This document shows, piece after piece, positions 1-8,020 of a DNA stretch of 34,563 nucleotides. The number at the start of each line of letters is the position of its first letter. The stretch's first letter is position 1. The notes beneath the pieces are model-generated. The model did no database searches. It saw only the letters and a program-made list of their open reading frames with translations, and had not been told where the DNA came from. The translations under genes were made by a program, and so were the position numbers. This DNA is from an uncultured Blautia sp. (GTDB lineage: Bacteria > Bacillota > Clostridia > Lachnospirales > Lachnospiraceae): NCBI GenBank assembly GCA_902476765.1, contig CABSEJ010000017.1:1-34563 (forward strand), written 5' to 3'.

Positions 1-54
1 ACCTATGACCCTCTGCTTGTAAGGCAGATGCTCTCCCAGCTGAGCTAAGATCCC
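1..54 (-). tRNA. tRNA-Val (anticodon UAC), 3' part cut off by the window edge
   Basis: On the minus strand the RNA begins GGGATCT TA GCTC, giving a 7-nt acceptor arm, a D stem, and an anticodon arm CTGCC-TTACAAG-GCAGAG-like with the anticodon TAC at positions 34-32. About 54 of some 73 nt are present; the T arm and 3' acceptor strand lie outside the window. The UAC anticodon reads GUA and related valine codons. A consensus promoter lies about 35 bp upstream. Confidence 0.93.
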
Positions 55-89
55 GTTCTGTGTCAGCGCTATCAGCTGACTGCTTTGCT

Positions 90-119
90 ATTATATACTA
101 ATTTTCGATTAGTTGTCAA
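90..119 (-). promoter_or_regulatory. Promoter of the tRNA-Val gene
   Basis: Minus strand: TTGACA (119-114), 18-bp spacer, TATAAT (95-90). Both hexamers are perfect. The spacer holds a small inverted repeat (ACTAAT ... ATTAGT). Transcription should start near 83, about 29 nt before the mature tRNA 5' end. Confidence 0.8.
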
Positions 120-208
120 CACTTTTTTTCAATTTCTTCCTTTTTCCTTTTTCCTTTTTAGTTAAATCCAGCCTGAAGCGTTGACTGCTCCCGCCTTATA
201 TATTCCCC

Positions 209-1576
209 TCATTTCCTATACCGGTTCGGCGTTGTTCCTGTTATTTTTGCAAATACCTTTGTAAAATAGCTGGGATTCCCAATCCCAACCCTTCCTGCAA
301 TATCCGCTATAGAATAATCCGTGGTTATCAGTAAGTTCTGAGCCCTCTTTATCCTCAAACCTGTCATATATTCCGAAAAGTTCTCTCCTGTTACTTTTTT
401 GAACAGGTAGGACAGATACTGGGGGCTGCAATATACTTCTTCCGCCACTTTTTGCAGCGTTACCTCCTGTTCCAAATGCTCCTGCATATAGACAATGGAC
501 TTTCCGATAATACTATCTTTTGAAAAGGCATTTTCCCTGATTTTTTCAAATAAATCCTGGAAATACCCATTGACGCTCTCCAGCAGAGTGTCCAAACTTT
601 CCTTTTTTCGTATGGTTATGTCTCTTTTCTCCTGCTTTTCTATTCCAGCCTTTTCCTCCAGAAAAGTATAGATAAGAGAAATCGTTTTATAAATTTCCTC
701 AGGTCTGCAGTATTCTTTTTTCAGTTCTGAAAATAATTCATGGATTAACAATTTTGCCTTTTCGATATGATTTCCTTCCATTTGCTGAATAAATTCTGTG
801 AAAAAGGCAGACGTATTGATTTCTCTGTAATTCACTTCAATCTCTTCACACAAAACAGCACCTTTTTTCTTATAAAAATTATAAATCTCTATGATTTTTT
901 CCATTCCTTTTTGTATTTCCAGAACCTGGTTAAATCCGGAAAAAACAGTCGAACCATATACAGCGCCCCCGGAAAGATTCCATAGAGCATCTAAAAATTT
1001 TCTTCTTTCATTTATATTTATACAAACATTCTCTGTATTTCCTAAGACAATCCAATGGCTGCTGCTGGAATCCATCCACAAAAGTTTTTCCATCTGTTCT
1101 CTTGCCAAAGCTGTCACTTCAGCTTTCTTCTCCTGAACCTCAGGGAAAATATGGATAAGAATTAGATTTTCTTTTCTTAATCCGATTTCCAATTCCTCCA
1201 TATTCCTCACAATTTCCGTCTCATAGCATTTAGCTGTCAAAAGTCTTATAAAAAGATTTTCTTTTAATTGCTCCAAATAACTGTCTATGGTTCTCGGCCT
1301 TTGATATTCCGACTGTTTTTCCTGAATTTTCTCTTTTAATTTCAACAGCAGCGCCAATAAATTGTCACAATCCAATTCTGCTTTCAAAATATATTCTGCT
1401 GCCCCTGAATGCAGTGCTTCCTGGGCATATTTAAAATCATCATAGGCTGAAAGGATGATAATCTGTATGTCCGGATATTTCTTTAGCAGCTCTTTTGTCA
1501 ATTCCAAGCCATCCATAACCGGCATACGGATATCGGTTATCACTACATCCGGCACCTCCCTTTCACAGACCTCCAT
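209..1576 (-). CDS. YesN-type response regulator with AraC output domain, N-terminally truncated
   Basis: DNA-binding response regulator of the YesN type. The visible protein (455 aa) starts inside the receiver domain: the phosphoacceptor Asp of VVITDIRMPVMDG is residue 15 here, while in intact family members it is near residue 54-55, so about 40 residues are missing, including the acidic pair that binds Mg2+. The rest of the receiver (LSAYDDFKYA, YILKAE), a long middle region and a C-terminal AraC double helix-turn-helix (about 355-455, ending FTKVFAKITGTTPNRYRK) look intact. It is the last gene of the lipoprotein-permease-sulfatase-kinase operon and should have been its regulator. The first ATG sits at the point where the upstream kinase gene is also cut off, and no good ribosome site precedes it. 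I read this as the 3' remnant left by a deletion, or an assembly error; phosphorylation-dependent control is probably lost. Confidence 0.85.
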   Translation of the reverse strand: MEVCEREVPDVVITDIRMPVMDGLELTKELLKKYPDIQIIILSAYDDFKYAQEALHSGAAEYILKAELDCDNLLALLLKLKEKIQEKQSEYQRPRTIDSYLEQLKENLFIRLLTAKCYETEIVRNMEELEIGLRKENLILIHIFPEVQEKKAEVTALAREQMEKLLWMDSSSSHWIVLGNTENVCININERRKFLDALWNLSGGAVYGSTVFSGFNQVLEIQKGMEKIIEIYNFYKKKGAVLCEEIEVNYREINTSAFFTEFIQQMEGNHIEKAKLLIHELFSELKKEYCRPEEIYKTISLIYTFLEEKAGIEKQEKRDITIRKKESLDTLLESVNGYFQDLFEKIRENAFSKDSIIGKSIVYMQEHLEQEVTLQKVAEEVYCSPQYLSYLFKKVTGENFSEYMTGLRIKRAQNLLITTDYSIADIAGRVGIGNPSYFTKVFAKITGTTPNRYRK

Positions 1577-3279
1577 GGCTTTCCGTAATTTTTCTCAATA
1601 CGCTCCACTACATTTCTAATACCGATTCCATTTATACCTCTTCCCTGTTTTTGACACTGCAATATCCGGTCAATAGTTTCCTTATCCATTCCTTTCCCAT
1701 TATCTGTAATTTTCACCTGCAGAAATTCCTGAACCCTTGTTATAGAAATACTTATTTTTGTGGTGCTGTTTATCTCTTCAAACCCATGGAGGAAACAATT
1801 TTCTAAAAAAGGCTGTATCATAAACTTCATGATTTCATAATACTTTAAATCCTTTTCCATATGAATGTCAAAGAAAAAGTCCTCATATCTGAGTTTTTGT
1901 ATATAAATATAGCTGTTTAATATATTTACTTCATCCTCCAGAGTCACCGTCTCCGAAGAATCTGAAAGGGTATGCTGCATGATATCCGCCAAAGCCGTTA
2001 GTGCGGAGGAAGCCTCCTCTCCCCGTTTCATCCGAAGCAGCATTTTCACCGCATTTATGGTATTGTACAAAAAGTGGGGATTTATCTGTGCCTGCAGTGC
2101 TTCGATTTCCAGCTTATGCTTTTGCTGCTCCTTCAAAAGTGTTTCCCGCTCCAGACAATCTATCCGATTCACCATATCATAAAACTGCTTTGTAAGATTT
2201 CCAATCTCATCCTGGCCCACCTCCGAAGGAAACTGCAATTCCTTAATGCCTTCTTTTACCTTCTGCATATCTCCATGAAGCTTTTTTACAGGTGCCAATA
2301 TACTCTTATTTAGATAGTACAAAACAAAAGAAACTGCTGCCAGTACGCCTAAAAGACAAAAAATACTGATTTTCCACCATTCTTCAAAGCCCTGCATGAT
2401 ACTGCTTTTCTTTACAGAAGATACCAATTCCCAATTCATAGAATCAATAGGAACAAAAAGATGAATCCATACTTCCTGTTGGTCTCTGACTTGAAAGCTC
2501 CCTTCTTTTTTCTGAAAATCCATATTGTTCAAAATCTGTTTTTCCCGCTCCTTGGACTCCATGGAATCATACAAAATCTCTTTATCCTCGGCACAGACTG
2601 CTATCTGACTCCCCTCCTCAAGCAGCATGTCTGTCACTTCCATAAATTCCTCCAAAGAGGAGCCTACAATAACGCATAAGTCTTCTTTACTTCCTATTTG
2701 TCTGTATTCGTTATAAAAATAAAAATATTTTTCTTTCTCCTGGGTTTTATAGCTGTTTCTTACTTTTGCATAGCGGTATGCTCCTGATTTATCTAAGTTT
2801 GATATATCTTTGCTTACGGCCTCAGTCTGGGGAACCTCATAGTCCCAGGAATAATACAAAATTCCCTGCTTTTCATTAAACAGCACGATTTGATAATCTC
2901 TTCCGCTGTTTTGTATGGTATCTGTAAAGTCCTGCATGGTCTGATAAAGTTTTGTGTAGTAATAATGCTTTTCATAAGTATCTGTACTTTTGGCCATTTC
3001 CTGTATATACTTATTTACTGCCGAGCTATTGTAAATTAAGTCACTGAGATTCAAAACATATTCTGCCTGAGAATCCAACCTCTGAGCAAACACTTTTAGA
3101 GCGCTCATGCGGCTTTCCACCGCATTGCGCTCAATAATCTGTTTCGAAACCCAATAGGTAACGGATAATATAATAAACACAACCCCAAGAATCACATAAT
3201 AAGAAAATCTTATTTTTCCTTTTATCGTTTGACAGAACTGAATCCTGTCTCTTATATTAACCCACTTCTTCTCTGTCAT
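1543..3279 (-). CDS. YesM-type sensor histidine kinase, C-terminally truncated
   Basis: Membrane sensor kinase of the YesM/LytS-like class. It has an N-terminal transmembrane helix (about 24-46), an extracellular sensor region (47-300), a second membrane helix (about 303-325), a HAMP-like segment, the His-kinase motif NPHFLYNT and an ATPase domain with N box (PFLENCFLHGF), G1 (DNGKGM) and G2 (GIGIRNV). After the last ATPase helix (ERIEKNYGK) the frame runs into eleven unrelated residues and stops. Family members continue for roughly 25 more residues with the final ATPase strands. The lost part coincides with the missing start of the response regulator that overlaps it by 34 bp. The gene start overlaps the sulfatase end by 23 bp; no strong ribosome site is visible, consistent with translational coupling. 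The likely role was to sense glycan or nutrient and control the operon; present activity is doubtful. Confidence 0.87.
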   Translation of the reverse strand: MTEKKWVNIRDRIQFCQTIKGKIRFSYYVILGVVFIILSVTYWVSKQIIERNAVESRMSALKVFAQRLDSQAEYVLNLSDLIYNSSAVNKYIQEMAKSTDTYEKHYYYTKLYQTMQDFTDTIQNSGRDYQIVLFNEKQGILYYSWDYEVPQTEAVSKDISNLDKSGAYRYAKVRNSYKTQEKEKYFYFYNEYRQIGSKEDLCVIVGSSLEEFMEVTDMLLEEGSQIAVCAEDKEILYDSMESKEREKQILNNMDFQKKEGSFQVRDQQEVWIHLFVPIDSMNWELVSSVKKSSIMQGFEEWWKISIFCLLGVLAAVSFVLYYLNKSILAPVKKLHGDMQKVKEGIKELQFPSEVGQDEIGNLTKQFYDMVNRIDCLERETLLKEQQKHKLEIEALQAQINPHFLYNTINAVKMLLRMKRGEEASSALTALADIMQHTLSDSSETVTLEDEVNILNSYIYIQKLRYEDFFFDIHMEKDLKYYEIMKFMIQPFLENCFLHGFEEINSTTKISISITRVQEFLQVKITDNGKGMDKETIDRILQCQKQGRGINGIGIRNVVERIEKNYGKPWRSVKGRCRM

Positions 3280-4621
3280 ACATCATCACCACATATGGAT
3301 GGTTTACGTCATATTGTGTCAGAGGCCTTGGATTTTCCACCCTGCCAATAGAACGTACTTCTCTTCCTTTGATTCCAGTAACGCTGTCCCCTAATTCTCT
3401 TCGGCATTCTGCTGCGGCTTTTTCCAATTTCTCAGCCTCTTCAGGATATTCCTGATATACATTTATCGCTTCCCCCATATCCTGGGAAATATGATATAAA
3501 AGCTTCACCGGCTTTCCTTCCTTTGCCACATGGAGCTTCCACTGTTCATTTCTGACAGCCTCTAAATTTCCCATCAGATAATAATAAAATAACTTTCTGG
3601 GGCTTTTTTCCCCATTTAAAAGAAAATCTGTCAAATCCAGTCCGTCTGTCTTTTTCTCCGGCTGATAGTTTGCACCTGCAAGTTTCCCGAAGGTTCTGAA
3701 AAAATCCAAAGAGGACACCAGGTCATGGGATACTCTGGGAACAATATGATTTTTCCAGTAGAAAATACAAGGCACCCTCTGTCCTCCTTCCCAGGTGGTT
3801 CCCTTTTTCCCTCTCAAAGGTCCGTTGCTTCCTCCGTGGTCCCCTCTTCCTCCATTGTCTGATGTAAAGACTATAAGGGTATTTTCTTCAAGACCCCATT
3901 TTCTCAGCTCCCATAAAATGACCTTTACAGACCAGTCAATGGCCTCCACGCAGGCTCCATAGTCGCCATTACAGGATTTTTTCACAAATTCCGCCCCTGC
4001 ATACAAGGGCAGGTGTACATGCATATGCGCCAAATAAAGGAAAAAGCTGTTCCCTCTGTTCTCCTTTATAAACTCCCTGGCTTTCTCTGCATACCGCTCT
4101 GTCAGGTTCCTCTGGTCCGGCTGCTCCTCTATAATATCTTTTCCTGATAAAAGGGGAAGGGGCGGATTATCCTCCCTTGTTATCTGCCGCCCCATGTCAT
4201 TGCTGTAAGGAAGGCCGTAATATTCGTCAAATCCATGCTCCAAAGGCAAAAACTCCGGCTGGTCTCCGCAATGCCATTTTCCTATGATTTTTGTTCTGTA
4301 TCCCACAGATTTTAATACATCTGCAAATGTGGTTTCTTCTTTGCTCAACCCTACGCCTTGACCTGGAAACAACACCCATTCTCCTTCAAAAGACTCAAAT
4401 CCTATTCTGGGCGGATAACATCCCGTCAGCATAGCGCCTCTGGAGGGGGAGCAGACAGGAGAGGCCATATAAAAATCTGTCAGCCGCAGCCCGTTCTGTG
4501 CCAAATAATCAATAGCCGGCGTCCGATTTACTTTAGAGCCATAACAACCCAAATCACCATACCCTAAATCATCGCAATTTATAAGAATAATATTCGGTCT
4601 TTTATCAACCCTTGATTCCAC
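3257..4621 (-). CDS. Sulfatase, Cys-type (formylglycine-dependent)
   Basis: Hydrolyses sulfate esters, probably on a host or dietary glycan. The 454-aa protein has the N-terminal metal-binding DD (residues 17-18, in NCDDLGYGDLGCYG), the signature C-S-P-S-R at 57-61 whose Cys is converted to formylglycine, GKWHCG (114-119) and the later FTSDNGG metal site. Cys in place of Ser at 57 means an anaerobic radical-SAM maturase (anSME) encoded elsewhere is required. No signal peptide is seen, so it probably acts in the cytoplasm on imported oligosaccharides, which fits its position directly after an ABC sugar permease (17-bp overlap) and before the kinase. Full length; no damage seen. The exact substrate cannot be told from sequence. 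Confidence 0.93.
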   Translation of the reverse strand: MESRVDKRPNIILINCDDLGYGDLGCYGSKVNRTPAIDYLAQNGLRLTDFYMASPVCSPSRGAMLTGCYPPRIGFESFEGEWVLFPGQGVGLSKEETTFADVLKSVGYRTKIIGKWHCGDQPEFLPLEHGFDEYYGLPYSNDMGRQITREDNPPLPLLSGKDIIEEQPDQRNLTERYAEKAREFIKENRGNSFFLYLAHMHVHLPLYAGAEFVKKSCNGDYGACVEAIDWSVKVILWELRKWGLEENTLIVFTSDNGGRGDHGGSNGPLRGKKGTTWEGGQRVPCIFYWKNHIVPRVSHDLVSSLDFFRTFGKLAGANYQPEKKTDGLDLTDFLLNGEKSPRKLFYYYLMGNLEAVRNEQWKLHVAKEGKPVKLLYHISQDMGEAINVYQEYPEEAEKLEKAAAECRRELGDSVTGIKGREVRSIGRVENPRPLTQYDVNHPYVVMMYDREEVG

Positions 4622-5333
4622 TTGAAACCACCCCTTCTACAAAATATTTCTGTGTAAATAAGAAAAGAATAACCAAAGGCAGCATAACAATTGTGGTTCC
4701 TGCCATCAATAAATTCCAGTTGGTGGATACTTCTGTAACAAAGGTATTCACCAAAGCAACCTGAACTGTCCTCATATTGTCTTTGCTTATCATAATCAAC
4801 GGCCAAATATAATCGTTCCAGGTTTGTGAGGCTTTTAAAACTGCCAATGTAGCTAAAATAGGTTTACTAAGAGGCAGATAAATCCTGCTGTATGCCTTCC
4901 ATCTGGAACAGCCGTCAATCTTTGCAGCTTCGTCCAGGGCCTGGGGTATATTCATATAGAACTGCCTGCACAAAAACACACCGAAAGCCCCGGCTATGTA
5001 AGGTAAAATCAATCCGGCATGGGTATTTATCAGCCCTGTCCCACCTTCTCCCCATATATTATTTCCGCCTAAAAGAGGGATTTTTTTCAGCTGTATAAAT
5101 ACGGGTATCATGGTCACCTGTCCCGGTATCATCATACCAATCATGGCCAGAAAAAACAGTGGGTCCCTTCCTTTAAAGGGAATCCTGGCAAAGGCATATC
5201 CTGCCAGGGAATTTATTACTAAGCTGATTATAACAGTAATCACTGTAACTATCAGTGTATTTTTAAAATAAATTTCCCATTGGCCTCTCTGCATTGCTTC
5301 CGGATAATTAGTCATTGAAAGTGGGAACATCAT
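4605..5333 (-). CDS. Carbohydrate ABC transporter permease (MalG/ AraQ type), N-terminally truncated
   Basis: Inner-membrane component of a sugar importer. From residue 25 on it matches the MalG-type permease pattern: membrane helix, LAGYAFARIPFKG, MIPGQVTMIPVF, and the ATPase-contacting EAA loop QALDEAAKIDGCSRWKAYSRIYLPLSKP (about 134-161 in total), ending FTQKYFVEGVVSSGIKG as family members do. Members usually have 270-300 residues with an extra N-terminal helix; here about 45-50 residues are missing and the reading frame starts exactly where the solute-binding protein gene is cut. The partner MalF-type permease expected between the two genes is absent. The ATPase is not encoded here, as is common where a shared MsmK-like ATPase is used. 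Import by this system is unlikely to work in this form. Confidence 0.88.
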   Translation of the reverse strand: MMFPLSMTNYPEAMQRGQWEIYFKNTLIVTVITVIISLVINSLAGYAFARIPFKGRDPLFFLAMIGMMIPGQVTMIPVFIQLKKIPLLGGNNIWGEGGTGLINTHAGLILPYIAGAFGVFLCRQFYMNIPQALDEAAKIDGCSRWKAYSRIYLPLSKPILATLAVLKASQTWNDYIWPLIMISKDNMRTVQVALVNTFVTEVSTNWNLLMAGTTIVMLPLVILFLFTQKYFVEGVVSSGIKG

Positions 5334-6024
5334 TTTCTATGTCTACCAATTCCGCACCATTTTGTCTTGCAAAGGGAATAAAGGTGCTGTGTCCTGCCGA
5401 AGTAGGAATGGCAAATCCTGCCCGTGTTACGCTGTCTCCGTCTCTCACCGTCAGTTTTTCTGCATATTCCAAAAGCTCTTCCCAGGTTTCCGGCGCCTTA
5501 TCAGGATCCAGTCCGGCCTCTTCAAACATATCTTTCCGGTAGAACAGAAAACTGGCGTCAATATTTACTGCAATTCCATATTTATGTCCGTCATAGCTTC
5601 CTACATCATAAGCCGTAGATATAATATCATCTTTCTCATCCCATCCCTCAATATACTCATCTAAGTTTGCATATTGGCCTCTGGAAGCTCTTTCCGCAAT
5701 GGTGCTGATTGGGGCACGCACTATATCCGGAGCCATTCCCGATGCATACATGGTATTCAGCTTTGTTTCCAGCTCCTCGCCGAAGCCCACCTGTTCATAT
5801 TCGATTTTAATATTGGGATGTTCCTTTTCATATGCTTCTATCAGTTCCTCATACACCTTCTGCACATTTTCAGATGTTCCTGCCCGGAGAAAAGAAAGTG
5901 TGATTTTTTCCTCCCCTGAATTTTTCTCTGTTCCAGAGTCTTCTTCCGAGTTTGATGAACACCCGGCCAAAGCACTGGCCAGCATCACTCCTGTTAAAAA
6001 TAATACCAATGACTTTTTCTTCAT
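5308..6024 (-). CDS. Sugar ABC transporter solute-binding lipoprotein, C-terminally truncated
   Basis: Extracellular sugar-binding lipoprotein. A signal peptide with lipobox (LASALAGC, Cys about 22) is followed by an acidic linker and the N-terminal lobe of a family-1 binding protein (EKITLSFLRAG, MYASGMAPDIVRAP, YGIAVNIDASFLFYRKDMFEEAGLD, PETWEELLEYAEKL). Homologues have about 420-440 residues; this one stops after 238 at VPTFND, a point where family members normally continue into the second lobe. The last 26 bp overlap the permease frame. The ribosome site is GGGAGGG, 6 bp before the ATG. First gene of the operon; lacking half the binding cleft it should not bind sugar. Confidence 0.9.
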   Translation of the reverse strand: MKKKSLVLFLTGVMLASALAGCSSNSEEDSGTEKNSGEEKITLSFLRAGTSENVQKVYEELIEAYEKEHPNIKIEYEQVGFGEELETKLNTMYASGMAPDIVRAPISTIAERASRGQYANLDEYIEGWDEKDDIISTAYDVGSYDGHKYGIAVNIDASFLFYRKDMFEEAGLDPDKAPETWEELLEYAEKLTVRDGDSVTRAGFAIPTSAGHSTFIPFARQNGAELVDIENDVPTFND

Positions 6025-6077
6025 GCCTTACCCTCCCATAAATAAAATAAATTTCCTGCTGCCTTATTTTTGTTAAA

Positions 6078-6127
6078 ATTATATCCCCCTTTTTCTTCTG
6101 CTTCTACCAACCAAAATACGGTATTTT
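6078..6127 (-). promoter_or_regulatory. Putative activator-dependent promoter of the sulfatase/ABC operon
   Basis: Minus strand -10 TATAAT at 6083-6078, about 53 bp before the lipoprotein ATG, with no recognisable -35. A 15-bp palindrome (AAAATAC-G-GTATTTT, 6113-6127) is centred about 40 bp upstream of the -10. A lone -10 with a nearby dyad suggests activation, plausibly by the AraC-type regulator at the end of the operon. The link is inference. Confidence 0.45.
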
Positions 6128-6154
6128 TTCCATATTTTAAGTTGTTGCAGCAAA

Positions 6155-6201
6155 AAAAAGAGAACAGCGCAGATTAAATTCTGCTTCACTGTTCTCTTTT
6201 T
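6155..6201 (-). terminator. Rho-independent terminator after the NhaC-family gene
   Basis: GAGAACAG (6160-6167) pairs with CTGTTCTC (6189-6196), with an inner stem GCAGA/TCTGC. A-run on one side and T-run on the other make it usable in both directions; it lies 35 bp past the transporter stop and about 130 bp upstream of the lipoprotein gene start. Confidence 0.85.
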
Positions 6202-6235
6202 CTTTTGTTTTGGTAATATTTTCTGTTAAATCTGC

Positions 6236-7876
6236 TTATCTGCCTTTAGCCGTCTTTTCTCTTCCTCCGCCTATCCCTAACTTTATAAGCGCAAGAATTC
6301 CCAGCATCAGAAGGATTCCCACAGGAAGGGCAATCCAGGCGGTCTTAACAAAGCCCGCCACAATATAGGTGACAAAGCTGACTGCCGCCGCTAAAATAGC
6401 ATAAGGAAGCTGGGTGGACACATGATTTACATGGTCACATTGGGCCCCTGCTGAAGCCATGATAGTGGTATCGGATATGGGCGAACAATGGTCACCGCAC
6501 ACAGCTCCGGCCATGCAGGCAGAAATAGAAATAATCATCATGGTAGGGTCTGAATTTTCAAACACCTGCACCACAATAGGAATCAGGATACCAAAGGTTC
6601 CCCAGGAAGTTCCGGTAGCAAAGGCCAACAGACATCCGATAATAAAGATGATAGCCGGCAGGAAGTTCATCAGACTTTCAGCTGCAGACTTAGTAGCCAT
6701 CTCCACGAAATCTGCTGCTCCCAGACTGTCTGTCATAGCCTTTAAGGTCCAGGCAAAGGTAAGAATCAAAATAGCCGGAACCATGGCTTTAAATCCTTCC
6801 GGAATACAATCCATACAAGAACGGAAAGAAAGCACTCTGCGGCACACATAAAAAATCACTGAAATCACCAGGGCAAAAAGACTTCCGATGGACAGTGCAA
6901 TAGAAGCATCGCTCTGGGAAAAAGCTGTTACAAAATCTGTTCCGCTGAAAAATCCTCCGGTATACAGCATTCCGCAGATACAGCAGAATACCAGAACCAC
7001 TACCGGGAATACCAAATCAATCACTTTTCCCCTGGAATTAGGAGTAATCTCTGCCTCTTCCTTATCCATCCGCTTTCCTGAAGTATAAATATCTCCCTTC
7101 ATGGCATTGGCCTCGTGAACAGCCATGGGACCGAAATCCACCTTCATAAGAACAATGGCAAACATCATGACAATGGTCAGCAGGGCATAGAAGTTATAAG
7201 GAATAGCCTGAATAAAAATAGATAAACCATCCTCTCCTTCCACAAAACCGCTGACAGCCGCTGCCCATGAAGAAATAGGTGCAATGATACATACCGGAGC
7301 TGCCGTAGCATCAATCAAATAGGACAACTTAGCTTTGGATACATTGTGCTTATCCGTAATGGGCCGCATAACGCTTCCCACAGTAAGACAATTGAAATAA
7401 TCATCCACAAAAATCAGAATACCCAGGATTATCGTGGTAATCTGAGCTCCCACCCTGGTCTTAATGTGGGTTCCCGCCCATCTTCCGAAGGCTGCGGACC
7501 CTCCTGCTCCATTCATCATACATACCATAGTTCCCAGGATAACCAGGAATATCAGGATACCCACATTATAGGCATCCGAAAGAACACTGATAAAACCGTC
7601 CTCCAGCACATGGACTACTGTTCCCTCAAATTCAAATCCAGAGTAAAACAGTGCGCCCACTAGAATTCCCACAAACAAAGAGCTATATACCTCCTTGGTT
7701 ATCAGAGCCAGGACGATGGCCACGATTGGGGGCACCAGGGACCAGAAGGTAGCATAAACAGCCGGTTCATAAGCCGCCTCTTCTCCATCCGCTCCGAAAA
7801 CCTGCACCACCCACAACAGGCTCATAAGAGCCGTCAAAACCGTTCCCGTAAGGAAAATCTTCTTTTTTCTTCTCAT
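6236..7876 (-). CDS. NhaC-family Na+-coupled transporter, probable lysine importer (LysW-like)
   Basis: Polytopic membrane protein (546 aa) of the NhaC Na+/H+ antiporter family with about 12-13 hydrophobic segments and family patterns such as GTMVCMMNGAGGSAAFGRW, FVDDYFNCLTVGSVMRPITD, FATGTSWGTFGILIPIV and CGDHCSPISDTTIMAS. An ATG at 7876 preceded by GGAAGGAG is chosen over an upstream in-frame TTG at 7894, which lies inside that ribosome site. The gene follows a lysine riboswitch with terminator, and Rodionov and colleagues proposed NhaC-family members under such elements (named LysW) to be lysine transporters. By family alone it would be called a Na+/H+ antiporter; the riboswitch makes Na+-dependent lysine import the better call. 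High lysine should switch it off. Single-gene transcription unit. Confidence 0.85.
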   Translation of the reverse strand: MRRKKKIFLTGTVLTALMSLLWVVQVFGADGEEAAYEPAVYATFWSLVPPIVAIVLALITKEVYSSLFVGILVGALFYSGFEFEGTVVHVLEDGFISVLSDAYNVGILIFLVILGTMVCMMNGAGGSAAFGRWAGTHIKTRVGAQITTIILGILIFVDDYFNCLTVGSVMRPITDKHNVSKAKLSYLIDATAAPVCIIAPISSWAAAVSGFVEGEDGLSIFIQAIPYNFYALLTIVMMFAIVLMKVDFGPMAVHEANAMKGDIYTSGKRMDKEEAEITPNSRGKVIDLVFPVVVLVFCCICGMLYTGGFFSGTDFVTAFSQSDASIALSIGSLFALVISVIFYVCRRVLSFRSCMDCIPEGFKAMVPAILILTFAWTLKAMTDSLGAADFVEMATKSAAESLMNFLPAIIFIIGCLLAFATGTSWGTFGILIPIVVQVFENSDPTMMIISISACMAGAVCGDHCSPISDTTIMASAGAQCDHVNHVSTQLPYAILAAAVSFVTYIVAGFVKTAWIALPVGILLMLGILALIKLGIGGGREKTAKGR

Positions 7877-7916
7877 TTGTCTCTCCTTCCTCAAAATCTT
7901 ATTGTGATACTTTTTG

Positions 7917-7950
7917 TTCTATAGGAAATTCAAAGAAATTTCCTATAGAA
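7917..7950. repeat. 14-bp perfect inverted repeat in the transporter leader
   Basis: TTCTATAGGAAATT (7917-7930) and AATTTCCTATAGAA (7937-7950) are exact reverse complements with a 6-nt spacer. It lies between the riboswitch terminator and the ribosome site of the NhaC-family gene. There is no T-run after it in either direction, so it is not a normal terminator. It may act as a mRNA-stabilising hairpin, a second control element or an operator. Confidence 0.7.
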
Positions 7951-7998
7951 AAGAAGAACCATAAGCTTACGCCACAAAAGGCTGCGCTTACGGTTCTC
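7947..7998 (-). terminator. Expression-platform terminator of the lysine riboswitch
   Basis: Minus strand: GAGAACCGTAAGC (7998-7986) pairs with GCTTATGGTTC (7965-7955) with one G-U pair, followed by TTCTTTTC. It begins about 23 nt after the end of the aptamer and precedes the NhaC-family gene, as expected for a ligand-induced terminator (OFF switch). Confidence 0.75.
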
Positions 7999-8020
7999 TG
8001 CTCTCACAAAATACCTTCAG

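Noticed and set aside
1543..1640. Programmed frameshift linking kinase and response regulator into a hybrid protein
   Set aside because: A frameshift would not restore the missing kinase end and receiver start; residues are absent, not merely out of frame.
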